The translations under genes were made by a program, and so were the position numbers. Shown piece by piece: positions 1-6,794 of a stretch of 11,812 bases of DNA. Below the pieces are notes generated by a model, which was not told where the DNA came from, searched no databases, and worked only from the letters and a program-made list of their open reading frames with translations. This DNA is from Acetofilamentum sp. Its GTDB lineage: Bacteria; Bacteroidota; Bacteroidia; Bacteroidales; JAFGUD01. Location of the stretch: positions 1 through 11,812 of the forward strand of contig DYKL01000002.1 in the NCBI GenBank assembly GCA_020722645.1, read 5' to 3'. The first letter of the stretch is position 1, and every line of letters starts with the position of its first letter.

Positions 1-33
1 ATACCAAACATTAAAATTTGTTACCAACATTCT

Positions 34-762
34 TTAATAAAAGAGCCAAAAATCATAAATATATTTAGAAGCTTCGATACAAATATTCAAATTATCCCTT
101 ACATATTCTTTTTTTTCTTTAATCTTATTATATTTCCAAGATATGAAAGGAAAATCAGGATATGAAAAAGCTTCTGCGTGTCCGATTTCAGGCAAAATAT
201 TGTTTTTTATCTGGTTTAAATAACTTATTTTAGACCATTTACCTTCTTCCCACAAGCAGATATTATCAATGTTATTATCTTTTTGGTCAAATCTGCCAGA
301 AAAATTTTGATGAGACCAAGTATCTGCATAAGTATGTAGAGCAATCCCCAAAGCAATTAAATTGTAGATTTTATTGTCTTTATCCAAAAAATTATTTTTT
401 GCTTTATTAATTAAATCATTCGCAAATGGGCTGTTAGGTGTTGTAATATAAGAATATTTTTTTTGTTTTGAGTATTTTTCTGTCGGTAAAAAATGGAATG
501 ACATATAAATCATCATCTGAACTAAAGTTTTAAAGTCGTTTAAAAATTGTATGCCTTTATGAGCAGTACATACAGGGTCTAAAATATTATCTTTCAGACG
601 TGTATGTTGAAAATCGTACTTTTCAGGTAAAACGATGGGTTTATGTTCAGTTGCATCATCAACATACTGAGATGCATAAGCAATAATTTGCGATTCTACT
701 GAATTAAAACCGGCTTTTTCGCTCAAAATTCTTATTACATAATAATGAAAATCTTTTTGCAT
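34..762 (-). CDS. DUF6765-family protein (uncharacterised)
   Basis: This 242-residue protein has no assigned biochemical role. The N-terminus (DFHYYVIRILSEKAGF, then IAYASQYVDDAT at residues 27-38) is what I recall as the start of the DUF6765 family. Histidines recur in conserved-looking places: H40, H53, H68, H90, an ALHTYADTWSH segment (H143, D147, H151) and GHAEAFSYPDFPFISW near residue 194. The alpha-helical H-x3-D-x3-H arrangement recalls zinc-dependent phospholipase C or S1/P1-type nucleases, so metal binding is plausible but inferred. There is no signal peptide or membrane segment, so it is probably cytoplasmic. The start ATG has no Shine-Dalgarno, only an AT-rich leader. It ends in TAA at 34-36, which seems short compared with my memory of the family; the frame after the stop stays open to the window edge, so a C-terminal truncation is possible. 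It is separated by 136 bp from the next gene on the same strand. Confidence 0.75.
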   Translation of the reverse strand: MQKDFHYYVIRILSEKAGFNSVESQIIAYASQYVDDATEHKPIVLPEKYDFQHTRLKDNILDPVCTAHKGIQFLNDFKTLVQMMIYMSFHFLPTEKYSKQKKYSYITTPNSPFANDLINKAKNNFLDKDNKIYNLIALGIALHTYADTWSHQNFSGRFDQKDNNIDNICLWEEGKWSKISYLNQIKNNILPEIGHAEAFSYPDFPFISWKYNKIKEKKEYVRDNLNICIEASKYIYDFWLFY

Positions 763-877
763 ATTTTATATTTTTTGATAAATCCAACCATTTGTGGACA
801 ATAATTTTATTTCATAAATATTTGATGATTTAATGAGTTCAGTATAAAAAGGTCGTAAAAAGCAAACCCAAACCAGC

Positions 878-900
878 AACTATTTGATTATCAAATAGTT
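878..900 (-). repeat. Perfect inverted repeat at the end of the PHP gene
   Basis: AACTATTTGA (878-887) and TCAAATAGTT (891-900) are exact reverse complements around a 3-base loop, and the right arm overlaps the stop codon of the PHP gene (899-901). A hairpin here could end or stabilise the dxs-PHP transcript. No T-run follows on the minus strand, so it is not a classical rho-independent terminator. The rest of the 763-898 spacer shows nothing recognisable. Confidence 0.5.
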
Positions 901-1762
901 AGAATTGATTTATCATTCTTTGTAAAACACTATAAATCAAGTAGTTGTGTTTTATTTCTTTTTTTTGATGGCTTTTTAGACCGGACTCTTTAATATACTC
1001 TATTGAATCTTCCCAGAAAAATGAAAATTCTTTTGGATGATGTACATCTCCGCTGATTGTTAAAGGAATTTTCAATTTACTTGCTTCTTGTACTATCCAG
1101 TCGCAAGGGCTGTAATAATTTAACAAGCCTTTGTATTTGCTTCTTGAATTTAGTTCAATAATACAATTATGCTGTGAAATTATTTTAAGTGTTTCAAATA
1201 CAAGCTCTTTGTACCATTTTTCATTAGAATTAAAGTAAATATAGTTCCTGTTAAATTTTTCAATAATATCAAGATGTGCGATGATGTCTGGTTTTTGTGA
1301 TTTGACCATTTTTATTACTGCATCATAGTATTTTTCTGCTAAAATTTTTATGTCATTATTAAAAATTTCTTTTAGCCCTAGTTCAAAATTTTCGGGTGAT
1401 TTGTCAATATTAAATATGTTATTGTTTAATTTTAATGGTAAATAATGAACACCTCCTATAATATAGTCGAAATTTAATTTTTTATAAATTTCAAAATATG
1501 TAATATTTTCAATAAAATCAGCTTCAATACCAAGAAATATTTGAATTTTACCTTCATATTTTAATTTTAAGCTGTTTATTTCATCGGCATAAGATAAAAG
1601 GTTTTCGAATTTCATGTTCCATTCAGAGGCAAAAGGAACAGGAGAATGGTCCGAAAAACCGATTATTTTGAAGTCTTTATCAAGAGCTTCGATAATAACA
1701 TTTTCGGGAGTTTCAGCTCCGTCACTGAATGTTGAATGCGTATGAAAATTAAATTTTTCCAT
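899..1762 (-). CDS. PHP-domain phosphatase, probable histidinol-phosphatase (HisJ/HisK type)
   Basis: Probable cytoplasmic histidinol-phosphate phosphatase (eighth step of histidine synthesis), a PHP-fold metal-dependent phosphoesterase. All expected metal ligands are visible in order: HTHSTFSDG (H7, H9, D14), GFSDHSP (D38, H39), GIEADF (E80), GGVHYLP (H106), AHLD (H163) and SGDVHH (D239, H241). The GGVHYLP and AHLDIIEKF segments and the length (287 residues, against about 270 for the Bacillus enzyme) favour the histidinol-phosphatase branch over PHP domains of DNA polymerases. Its ATG lies 2 bp after the dxs stop, so the two genes are surely co-transcribed and probably translationally coupled. 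No other his genes are in the window, so the substrate rests on family resemblance; another phosphomonoester is possible. A hairpin overlaps the stop codon. Confidence 0.82.
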   Translation of the reverse strand: MEKFNFHTHSTFSDGAETPENVIIEALDKDFKIIGFSDHSPVPFASEWNMKFENLLSYADEINSLKLKYEGKIQIFLGIEADFIENITYFEIYKKLNFDYIIGGVHYLPLKLNNNIFNIDKSPENFELGLKEIFNNDIKILAEKYYDAVIKMVKSQKPDIIAHLDIIEKFNRNYIYFNSNEKWYKELVFETLKIISQHNCIIELNSRSKYKGLLNYYSPCDWIVQEASKLKIPLTISGDVHHPKEFSFFWEDSIEYIKESGLKSHQKKEIKHNYLIYSVLQRMINQF

Positions 1763-1764
1763 TT

Positions 1765-3660
1765 TTATATGTTTTTTACGGTATCAATTATTGATTTATA
1801 ATCATATCCGCAAATTTCATAAAGCTCTTGTTGTGTTCCGTGTTCAATAAATTTATCCGGAATACCGAGTTTTATAATTTTGTTTTTATAATTGTTTTTC
1901 AGAATAAATTCTCCGACTGCATCACCAAATCCACCAACAATTGAGTTGTCTTCAACGGTGATAATATTTTCAAAATTAGTTAAAATTTCATTAAGAAGTA
2001 TTTCATCAAGCGGTTTTAAAAATATCATATCATAATGAGCAACATTTATGCCTTGTTGTTCAAGAATTTTATGAGCTTTAATAACTTCCGTTCCTATTGC
2101 ACCTATACTCAAAACAGCAATTTTTTTTCCGTCTTTTATTTTTCTGCCTTTTCCGATTTCAATTTCTTCAAAATCTTTTTTCCAGTTTATATTGACCGAG
2201 CGTCCACGTGGATACCTTATTGCAAAGGGGAAATTGTTTTTTTCTAATTGAGCCGTAAATAACAGATTTCTCAAATCAATATCATACAAAGGAGATGCAA
2301 TCACAAGATTTGGAACAATGCGTAAATAAGATAAATCGAAAGCACCGTGGTGAGTTGCTCCGTCAGCTCCAACTAATCCACCTCTGTCTATACAAAATAT
2401 TACTTTTAGGTTTTGAAGAGCAACATCGTGAATTAGCTGGTCATAAGCACGTTGTAAAAATGTTGAATAGATATTGCAATATGGTAACATTCCTTCAATA
2501 GCAAGACCTGCTGAAAAAGTAACTGCGTGTTGTTCAGCGATACCAACATCAAATACTCTTTTGGGCATTACTTTTAACATTTTATCGAGAGAGCCACCTG
2601 ATAGCATTGCCGGTGTTATACCGACAATTTTATCATTTTTTTCAGCTAATTCAATCAGAGTTTCTCCAAAGACATCTTGAAATCTTGGAGGTTTCGGGGC
2701 ATCGTTTTTTTCAATTGCTATTCCTGTTTCAATATCAAATGCTTCACTTGTTGCGTGCCAAGCTGGTTGATTTTCTTCTGCAAACTTATATCCTTTGCCT
2801 TTTTGTGTTTTGATATGCAGAATTTTAGGTCCTTTTATCTCTTTTAAATCTTCAAGTATTTCTAATAAATCTTTAATGCAATGACCATTAATAGGTCCAA
2901 AATATCTTAATCCAAGACCTTCAAAAAAATTACTATGTTCAGCTATTGATACTTTTATACTTGTGTCAACCTTTCTGATGAAATTTCTGGTTTTTACACC
3001 GATTTTTTTGAGGTTTCCGAGTTTATTCCAAACGTTTTCTTTCAATCTGTTGTATCTTTTCGATGCAGTGAATCTTGCAAAATATTTACTTAAAGCTCCA
3101 ACATTTGCATCAATAGCCATTTCATTGTCATTGAGAATAATCAGTAGGTTGGCATTAGTATCGGCTGCGTTGTTTAATCCTTCAAAAGCCATTCCGGCAG
3201 TTAATGCCCCATCTCCGATAACTGCAATTGCGTGTTTATTGTTTTCTTGCATACACGAAGAGATACTAATTCCCAATGCAGCAGAAATTGAGGTTGAGGA
3301 ATGACCTACTCCAAATGCGTCAAATTCGCTTTCAAATATGTTTGGGAATCCGCTTATGCCGTTTAATTTTCGTAAAGTAGAAAATTGGTCTTTTCTTCCT
3401 GTCAAAATTTTATGAACATAAGCCTGATGACCTACGTCCCAAATAATTTTATCTTCGGGAGCATTAAAAATGTAATGTAGAGCAACAGTTAATTCAACTA
3501 CTCCGAGACTTGCTCCAAAATGTCCGGGTGTTTTTGATAGTTTATCTATTAAAAATGTACGAATTTCTTCACATAATTTTGGTAATTCTTCCGGTTTTAA
3601 TGCTTTTAAGTCTTTGGGGTATTTTATCTGGTCTAAAAAATTATACGCTTTTTCTTCCAT
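1765..3660 (-). CDS. dxs: 1-deoxy-D-xylulose-5-phosphate synthase
   Basis: Thiamine-diphosphate enzyme that condenses pyruvate and glyceraldehyde 3-phosphate to 1-deoxy-D-xylulose 5-phosphate. This is the entry step of the MEP isoprenoid pathway and also feeds thiamine and pyridoxal synthesis. At 631 residues it is full length. Visible signatures are PGHFGASLGVVELTVALHY (45-63), WDVGHQAY (74-81), the TPP/Mg site GDGALT (149-154) with NDNEM downstream (177-181), the catalytic glutamate in DVGIAEQHAV (E376), FLQRAYDQ (401-408) and DRGGLVGADGATHHGAFD (425-442). The C-terminal transketolase-like domain is complete. The start is supported by the family-typical N-terminus (YPKDLKALKPEELPKLCEEIR). 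It is the first gene of a two-gene operon with the PHP phosphatase. A promoter-like pair lies upstream, divergent from the radical SAM gene. Confidence 0.97.
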   Translation of the reverse strand: MEEKAYNFLDQIKYPKDLKALKPEELPKLCEEIRTFLIDKLSKTPGHFGASLGVVELTVALHYIFNAPEDKIIWDVGHQAYVHKILTGRKDQFSTLRKLNGISGFPNIFESEFDAFGVGHSSTSISAALGISISSCMQENNKHAIAVIGDGALTAGMAFEGLNNAADTNANLLIILNDNEMAIDANVGALSKYFARFTASKRYNRLKENVWNKLGNLKKIGVKTRNFIRKVDTSIKVSIAEHSNFFEGLGLRYFGPINGHCIKDLLEILEDLKEIKGPKILHIKTQKGKGYKFAEENQPAWHATSEAFDIETGIAIEKNDAPKPPRFQDVFGETLIELAEKNDKIVGITPAMLSGGSLDKMLKVMPKRVFDVGIAEQHAVTFSAGLAIEGMLPYCNIYSTFLQRAYDQLIHDVALQNLKVIFCIDRGGLVGADGATHHGAFDLSYLRIVPNLVIASPLYDIDLRNLLFTAQLEKNNFPFAIRYPRGRSVNINWKKDFEEIEIGKGRKIKDGKKIAVLSIGAIGTEVIKAHKILEQQGINVAHYDMIFLKPLDEILLNEILTNFENIITVEDNSIVGGFGDAVGEFILKNNYKNKIIKLGIPDKFIEHGTQQELYEICGYDYKSIIDTVKNI

Positions 3661-3667
3661 TTTAAAT

Positions 3668-3675
3668 TAAATTTG
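3668..3675 (+). promoter_or_regulatory. Candidate -7 element for the radical SAM gene
   Basis: TAAATTTG matches TAnnTTTG exactly and lies 31 bases before the ATG at 3707. No convincing TTTG box is found 17-19 bases upstream, inside the dxs N-terminal codons, so this half-promoter is weaker evidence than the opposing one. Confidence 0.3.
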
Positions 3676-3691
3676 AAAAAATTTTTTCAAA
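3672..3691. repeat. 20-bp perfect palindrome between divergent genes
   Basis: TTTGAAAAAA followed by TTTTTTCAAA is an exact palindrome in the 46-bp spacer between dxs and the radical SAM gene. It overlaps the last bases of a promoter-like octamer on each strand and both predicted transcription start points. It may be an operator, a bent A/T-tract promoter element, or chance in AT-rich DNA. No regulator is encoded nearby. Confidence 0.6.
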
Positions 3692-3718
3692 GATAATTAT
3701 ATTTTAATGATAAATAAA
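3688..3718 (-). promoter_or_regulatory. Candidate Bacteroidota-type promoter for dxs-PHP
   Basis: Read on the minus strand, TTTA (3718-3715), a 19-bp spacer and TATCTTTG (3695-3688) fit the Bacteroidota consensus TTTG-N17-19-TAnnTTTG with one mismatch in the -33 box and none in the -7 box. Transcription would start near 3681, about 20 bases before the dxs ATG. The -33 box lies inside the first codons of the divergent gene. Confidence 0.45.
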
Positions 3719-4708
3719 TTCAGCTTAGTTTTTATATTTGTTAATAAGTTGTCGGTTAGTAAGATATTTAATTTTCTTATATTGAAAATTTCGTATATAA
3801 TTTCATTTCTTTCCCAAAAAATTATTAAATACGGATATCCATATTCAATATCAATCGAACCAATTAATTCTTGCAATTTATCTTGTTTAGAATGTCCTGT
3901 TAATAAAAATCAAAAACAAAAAATGATTAAAAAAATTGATTTTTATTGCTTTACTAATGTTGTTGATAATTTAAAAAAATATTTAATGAATGTTTTTTTG
4001 TATTTTCAAGGAGAACCTTTTTTAAACGATAAAATATACGAGATGATTGAATATCTGGAAAAAAGAAAAATTTATACAGTTATTTCCACAAACGGGCATT
4101 TTTTATCCGTAGATAATTGTAAAAAAATTGTTAATTCATCATTAGATAAAATTATTATTTCATTAGACGGAGCAAATCAGGAAATTTATTCTTTGTATAG
4201 AAAAGGTGGGGATTTCGAAAAAGTAATAAATGGAATTCAAACCTTAATTGAAACAAAAAAGTTACTAAAAAAACTCAAACCTTTTGTTGAATTACAGTTT
4301 ATTGTTTTTTCGCATAATGAAAATCAAATTTCAAGAATTAAAAAAATTGCAAAAACATTAGAAGTTGATAATTTGAAATTTAAAACTGCTCAAATAAACA
4401 ATTTGGGAAAGAATTTTGATTTAATTCCCAAAAATAAAAAATACAGCAGATATGTTTTCAAAAATAACCATTGGGTAAGAAAAAAGAAAATTAAGAACAG
4501 ATGCTGGAGACTCTGGAATTCATGCGTTATAAATTCTAATTGCGATGTTTTGCCTTGTTGTTTCGATAAAAATTCAGAGTTTGTTTTTGGAAATATAAAA
4601 AACTTAAATATTTTGGATATTCTCAGAAACGAACATTTTAAAAGATTCGCAACAAATGTTTTTAATGATAGACATTCAATAAAAATGTGCCAGAATTGTA
4701 CAGAATAA
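3707..4708 (+). CDS. Radical SAM protein with SPASM-like C-terminal cluster domain
   Basis: Radical S-adenosylmethionine enzyme; the reaction cannot be named. The 4Fe-4S motif is NSCNLSCLECP (C56, C60, C63; CX3CX2C). The usual core landmarks follow: QGEP (101-104), STNG (127-130) and ISLDGA (151-156). The C-terminal third has CWRLW (C266), C273, C279, LPCCFDK (C284, C285) and CQNC (C328, C331), the layout of SPASM/twitch domains that bind auxiliary Fe-S clusters. The N-terminal 45 residues are hydrophobic and lysine-rich, as in many Bacteroidota relatives, and could contact the membrane. Length is 333 residues, ending just after the last cysteine pair. SPASM enzymes often modify peptides, but no precursor peptide ORF is visible nearby. 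It stands alone on the plus strand, diverging from dxs and converging on tadA with a 1-bp gap. Its very A- and K-rich composition could hint at separate ancestry. Confidence 0.85.
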   Translation: MINKFSLVFIFVNKLSVSKIFNFLILKISYIISFLSQKIIKYGYPYSISIEPINSCNLSCLECPVNKNQKQKMIKKIDFYCFTNVVDNLKKYLMNVFLYFQGEPFLNDKIYEMIEYLEKRKIYTVISTNGHFLSVDNCKKIVNSSLDKIIISLDGANQEIYSLYRKGGDFEKVINGIQTLIETKKLLKKLKPFVELQFIVFSHNENQISRIKKIAKTLEVDNLKFKTAQINNLGKNFDLIPKNKKYSRYVFKNNHWVRKKKIKNRCWRLWNSCVINSNCDVLPCCFDKNSEFVFGNIKNLNILDILRNEHFKRFATNVFNDRHSIKMCQNCTE

Positions 4709-4709
4709 T

Positions 4710-5180
4710 TCAGAATTTTCTTTTTGTCTGAAAAAATGTTTTCAACAAATATGCTGCTTCTTTTTCCAGAATTTCGGAAGTAATTTCAAGTTTTGGGTGT
4801 AGTATAGAAATACCATCCGGTAATTTTTTTTGTATTCTCGAATAGCCTTGTTTTTCATCGAAAGCACCGAATATTAGTTTTTTAATTTTAGTCCAGAAAA
4901 TAGCTCCCGCACACATTACACAAGGTTCAAGAGTAACAAATAAAGTTGCGTCTTCTAAATATTTTGAGCCAAGATAATTACAGGCAGATGTAATTGCAAG
5001 AATTTCAGCGTGAGCAGTAGGGTCTTGTAGGGTTTCTGTTTGATTATATGCTTTTGCTATTATTTGATTTTTGATAACTACTATCGCTCCAATGGGTACT
5101 TCGTTGTTTTCAAGTGCTTTTTTTGCTTCAATCAGAGCAAAATTCATAAAGTATTCGTCAGAAAATGGTTTATAGTTCAT
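4710..5180 (-). CDS. tadA: tRNA-specific adenosine deaminase TadA
   Basis: Zinc-dependent deaminase that converts A34 of tRNA to inosine at the wobble position, needed to read CGN arginine codons. The cytidine/deoxycytidylate-deaminase fold is marked by DPTAHAEI (zinc ligand H57 and proton-shuttle E59) and LEPCVMCAGAI (zinc ligands C87 and C90). VPIGAIVV (28-35) and a helical C-terminus are as expected, and 156 residues is the usual size. The N-terminus FMNFALIEAKKALENNEVPIG matches the TadA/guanine-deaminase superfamily; HAEI plus PCVMCAGA favours TadA over guanine deaminase, though a paralogue cannot be excluded. Its ATG overlaps the ruvC TGA by four bases (ATGA), indicating translational coupling. 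It is the last gene of the LRR-ruvC-tadA operon, and its stop lies 1 bp from the end of the opposing radical SAM gene, without a clear terminator. Confidence 0.92.
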   Translation of the reverse strand: MNYKPFSDEYFMNFALIEAKKALENNEVPIGAIVVIKNQIIAKAYNQTETLQDPTAHAEILAITSACNYLGSKYLEDATLFVTLEPCVMCAGAIFWTKIKKLIFGAFDEKQGYSRIQKKLPDGISILHPKLEITSEILEKEAAYLLKTFFQTKRKF

Positions 5181-5725
5181 TTTTTTACTACTTTATTTGG
5201 ATTTTTTTTAATGAAATCGCCCCAGTCTGAATAAGATTTTGATTTATTTACAGAGCCTTTCTGATAAAAATGACATAAAGCAGCCGCAATTGCATCACTT
5301 TCATCAAAACTGTCGGGTAATTCTTTAAGATTCAGAATACTTTTAATCATCAACGCAACTTGTTCTTTTGAAGCATCTCCGTTTCCGGTTATAGCTTGCT
5401 TTATTTTACGGGGAGAATATTCAATTATTTCAACTCCGGCAGATAATGCAGCAGCCATAGCAACTCCCTGCGCTCTTCCAAGTTTCAACATTGACTGTAT
5501 ATTTTTCCCGAAAAAAGGTGCTTCAATTGACAAAAAATCAGGCTTGTATTCCTGAACTATCTGTGAAATTTTGTTGTAAATTCTCTCTAATTTTATATAA
5601 TGATTGCTGTAAGAAGATAACTTCAACTTACCGGAAAAAATTAAAATGGGATTATTTTTTGAACTTCCATCAAGTACTGCAAATCCAAGCAAATTTGTAC
5701 CCGGGTCAATTCCTATTATTTTCAT
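5177..5725 (-). CDS. ruvC: Crossover junction endodeoxyribonuclease RuvC
   Basis: Holliday-junction resolvase that makes paired nicks in four-way junctions together with RuvAB during recombination and repair. RNase H-like fold with all four acidic catalytic residues: D7 in IGIDPGT, E68 in LSIEAPFF, and D141 and D144 in DESDAIAAALCH. SMLKLGRAQGVAMAAA (78-93) and YSPRKIKQAITGNGDASKEQV (103-123) are standard RuvC segments. It has 182 residues, with a short lysine-rich tail. It lies 3 bp after the LRR gene stop and overlaps tadA by 4 bp, so it is the middle gene of an operon. ruvA and ruvB are not in this window. Confidence 0.96.
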   Translation of the reverse strand: MKIIGIDPGTNLLGFAVLDGSSKNNPILIFSGKLKLSSYSNHYIKLERIYNKISQIVQEYKPDFLSIEAPFFGKNIQSMLKLGRAQGVAMAAALSAGVEIIEYSPRKIKQAITGNGDASKEQVALMIKSILNLKELPDSFDESDAIAAALCHFYQKGSVNKSKSYSDWGDFIKKNPNKVVKK

Positions 5726-5728
5726 TTT

Positions 5729-6739
5729 TTAATAAATTAAATATTTGCTTAAAAAACTAGGAATTGTAACCATTGTGTTGTTCGTTATACCAATTCTCCT
5801 GAGTTTAGGGGCGGTTGAAAATTCCACCGGAAGTTCATATATTTTATTGTGGCATAGATTAATATCTTCGCATTCTTTTAATGTAGCCAGAGAAGAGGGG
5901 ACAACGACTATTGTATTGTTTGACAAATCTATGTATTTGAGTTTTTCAAGTTTGGCAATTTCGTTGGGTATTTTTGAAATATTGTTGAAACTCAAGAATA
6001 AATATTCCAGATTTGACAAATTTTGAATTTCTAATGGGATTTCAGATATTTTATTGTTTGAAATGTGAAAATATTTTAATGATGTCATCTTTGATATTTC
6101 GGCAGGTATTTTTTCTATTAAATTATCATCTAAAACTAATGTTCTGATATTAACCATTTGAGTAATAATTATTGGAAAAACCGTAAATTTATTTTTTGAA
6201 ATATAAAATTCTTCCAATCGAGTCATTTGAGAACAGCTGTTTGGTAATGATGATAAATAATTGCTGCTTATGTCGAGTTTTTCAATGTTTGGTAAATTGC
6301 AAATACTTAAAGGAAAAGTAGAAAATTGATTACCTGAAATAGACAATATGGTTAATTTATTAAGAAGATTAAAATTATCGGGCAAGGATTTTAATTTGTT
6401 GTTAGACAGAGTTAATACGCTTAAATTTGATAATTTGGAAATATTTTGTGGAAGCTCTGTTATTTTATTGTTGTCTAAAAGAATTATCTCCAACTTTGTT
6501 AATTTGTCAATATCATTAGGGATTGTGGTTATGTTGTTGCTTTTAAGATTTAATGTTGTGAGGTTTTGAAATTCTAAAATAACATCAGGAAATGTAGATA
6601 AATTTTTTCCCTCCAAATCTAAAATTTCAACATCATTTTTGTGAGCAAGAGCATCAGCTATTGAATAAAATGAGTTGTTTTGAGCAAAAATATTAAGGGA
6701 AAAAATTAAGAAAATTGTAAATATGGTTATTCTTTTCAT
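5729..6739 (-). CDS. Secreted leucine-rich-repeat protein
   Basis: The protein begins with a signal peptide (MKRITIFTIFLIFSLNIFAQ, cleavage probably after A19), so it is exported to the periplasm or cell surface. After a short linker, residues 36-336 consist of 13 consecutive LRRs of 23 residues with consensus LxxLxLxxNxIxxIPxxIxxLx; the last repeat runs to the C-terminus. Twelve repeats keep exactly the same length and no indel is visible. There is no membrane anchor, no lipobox, no sorting domain of type IX secretion and no enzymatic domain, so the role is probably protein or ligand binding. The arrangement is odd because it is the first gene of a tight operon with ruvC (3-bp gap) and tadA, which have nothing to do with the envelope. 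A good promoter-like pair precedes it. The specific partner cannot be predicted. Confidence 0.88.
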   Translation of the reverse strand: MKRITIFTIFLIFSLNIFAQNNSFYSIADALAHKNDVEILDLEGKNLSTFPDVILEFQNLTTLNLKSNNITTIPNDIDKLTKLEIILLDNNKITELPQNISKLSNLSVLTLSNNKLKSLPDNFNLLNKLTILSISGNQFSTFPLSICNLPNIEKLDISSNYLSSLPNSCSQMTRLEEFYISKNKFTVFPIIITQMVNIRTLVLDDNLIEKIPAEISKMTSLKYFHISNNKISEIPLEIQNLSNLEYLFLSFNNISKIPNEIAKLEKLKYIDLSNNTIVVVPSSLATLKECEDINLCHNKIYELPVEFSTAPKLRRIGITNNTMVTIPSFLSKYLIY

Positions 6740-6764
6740 AAATTATCAGACTTAAAAGTTTATG

Positions 6765-6794
6765 CAAAATTAATATTATTTATTATATTTTAAA
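6765..6794 (-). promoter_or_regulatory. Candidate promoter for the LRR-ruvC-tadA operon
   Basis: On the minus strand, TTTA (6794-6791), an 18-bp spacer and TAATTTTG (6772-6765) fit TTTG-N17-19-TAnnTTTG with one mismatch. The -7 box lies 25 bases upstream of the LRR start codon, and the -33 box lies in the last codons of the upstream plug-domain gene. The operon therefore need not depend on read-through from that gene. Confidence 0.45.

Noticed and set aside
2963..3304. 113-residue open frame on the plus strand
   Set aside because: It lies wholly antisense to the well-supported dxs gene and has no recognisable domain, start signal or conserved look.
4709..4735. Bidirectional terminator between the radical SAM gene and tadA
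   Set aside because: TTCAGA and TCTGAA can pair, but the stem is only 6 AT-rich bases with a 12-base loop and no proper U-tract on either strand.
5729..6739. Internalin-like virulence factor
   Set aside because: LRR and signal peptide alone do not support this; there is no cap domain, cell-wall anchor or virulence context.
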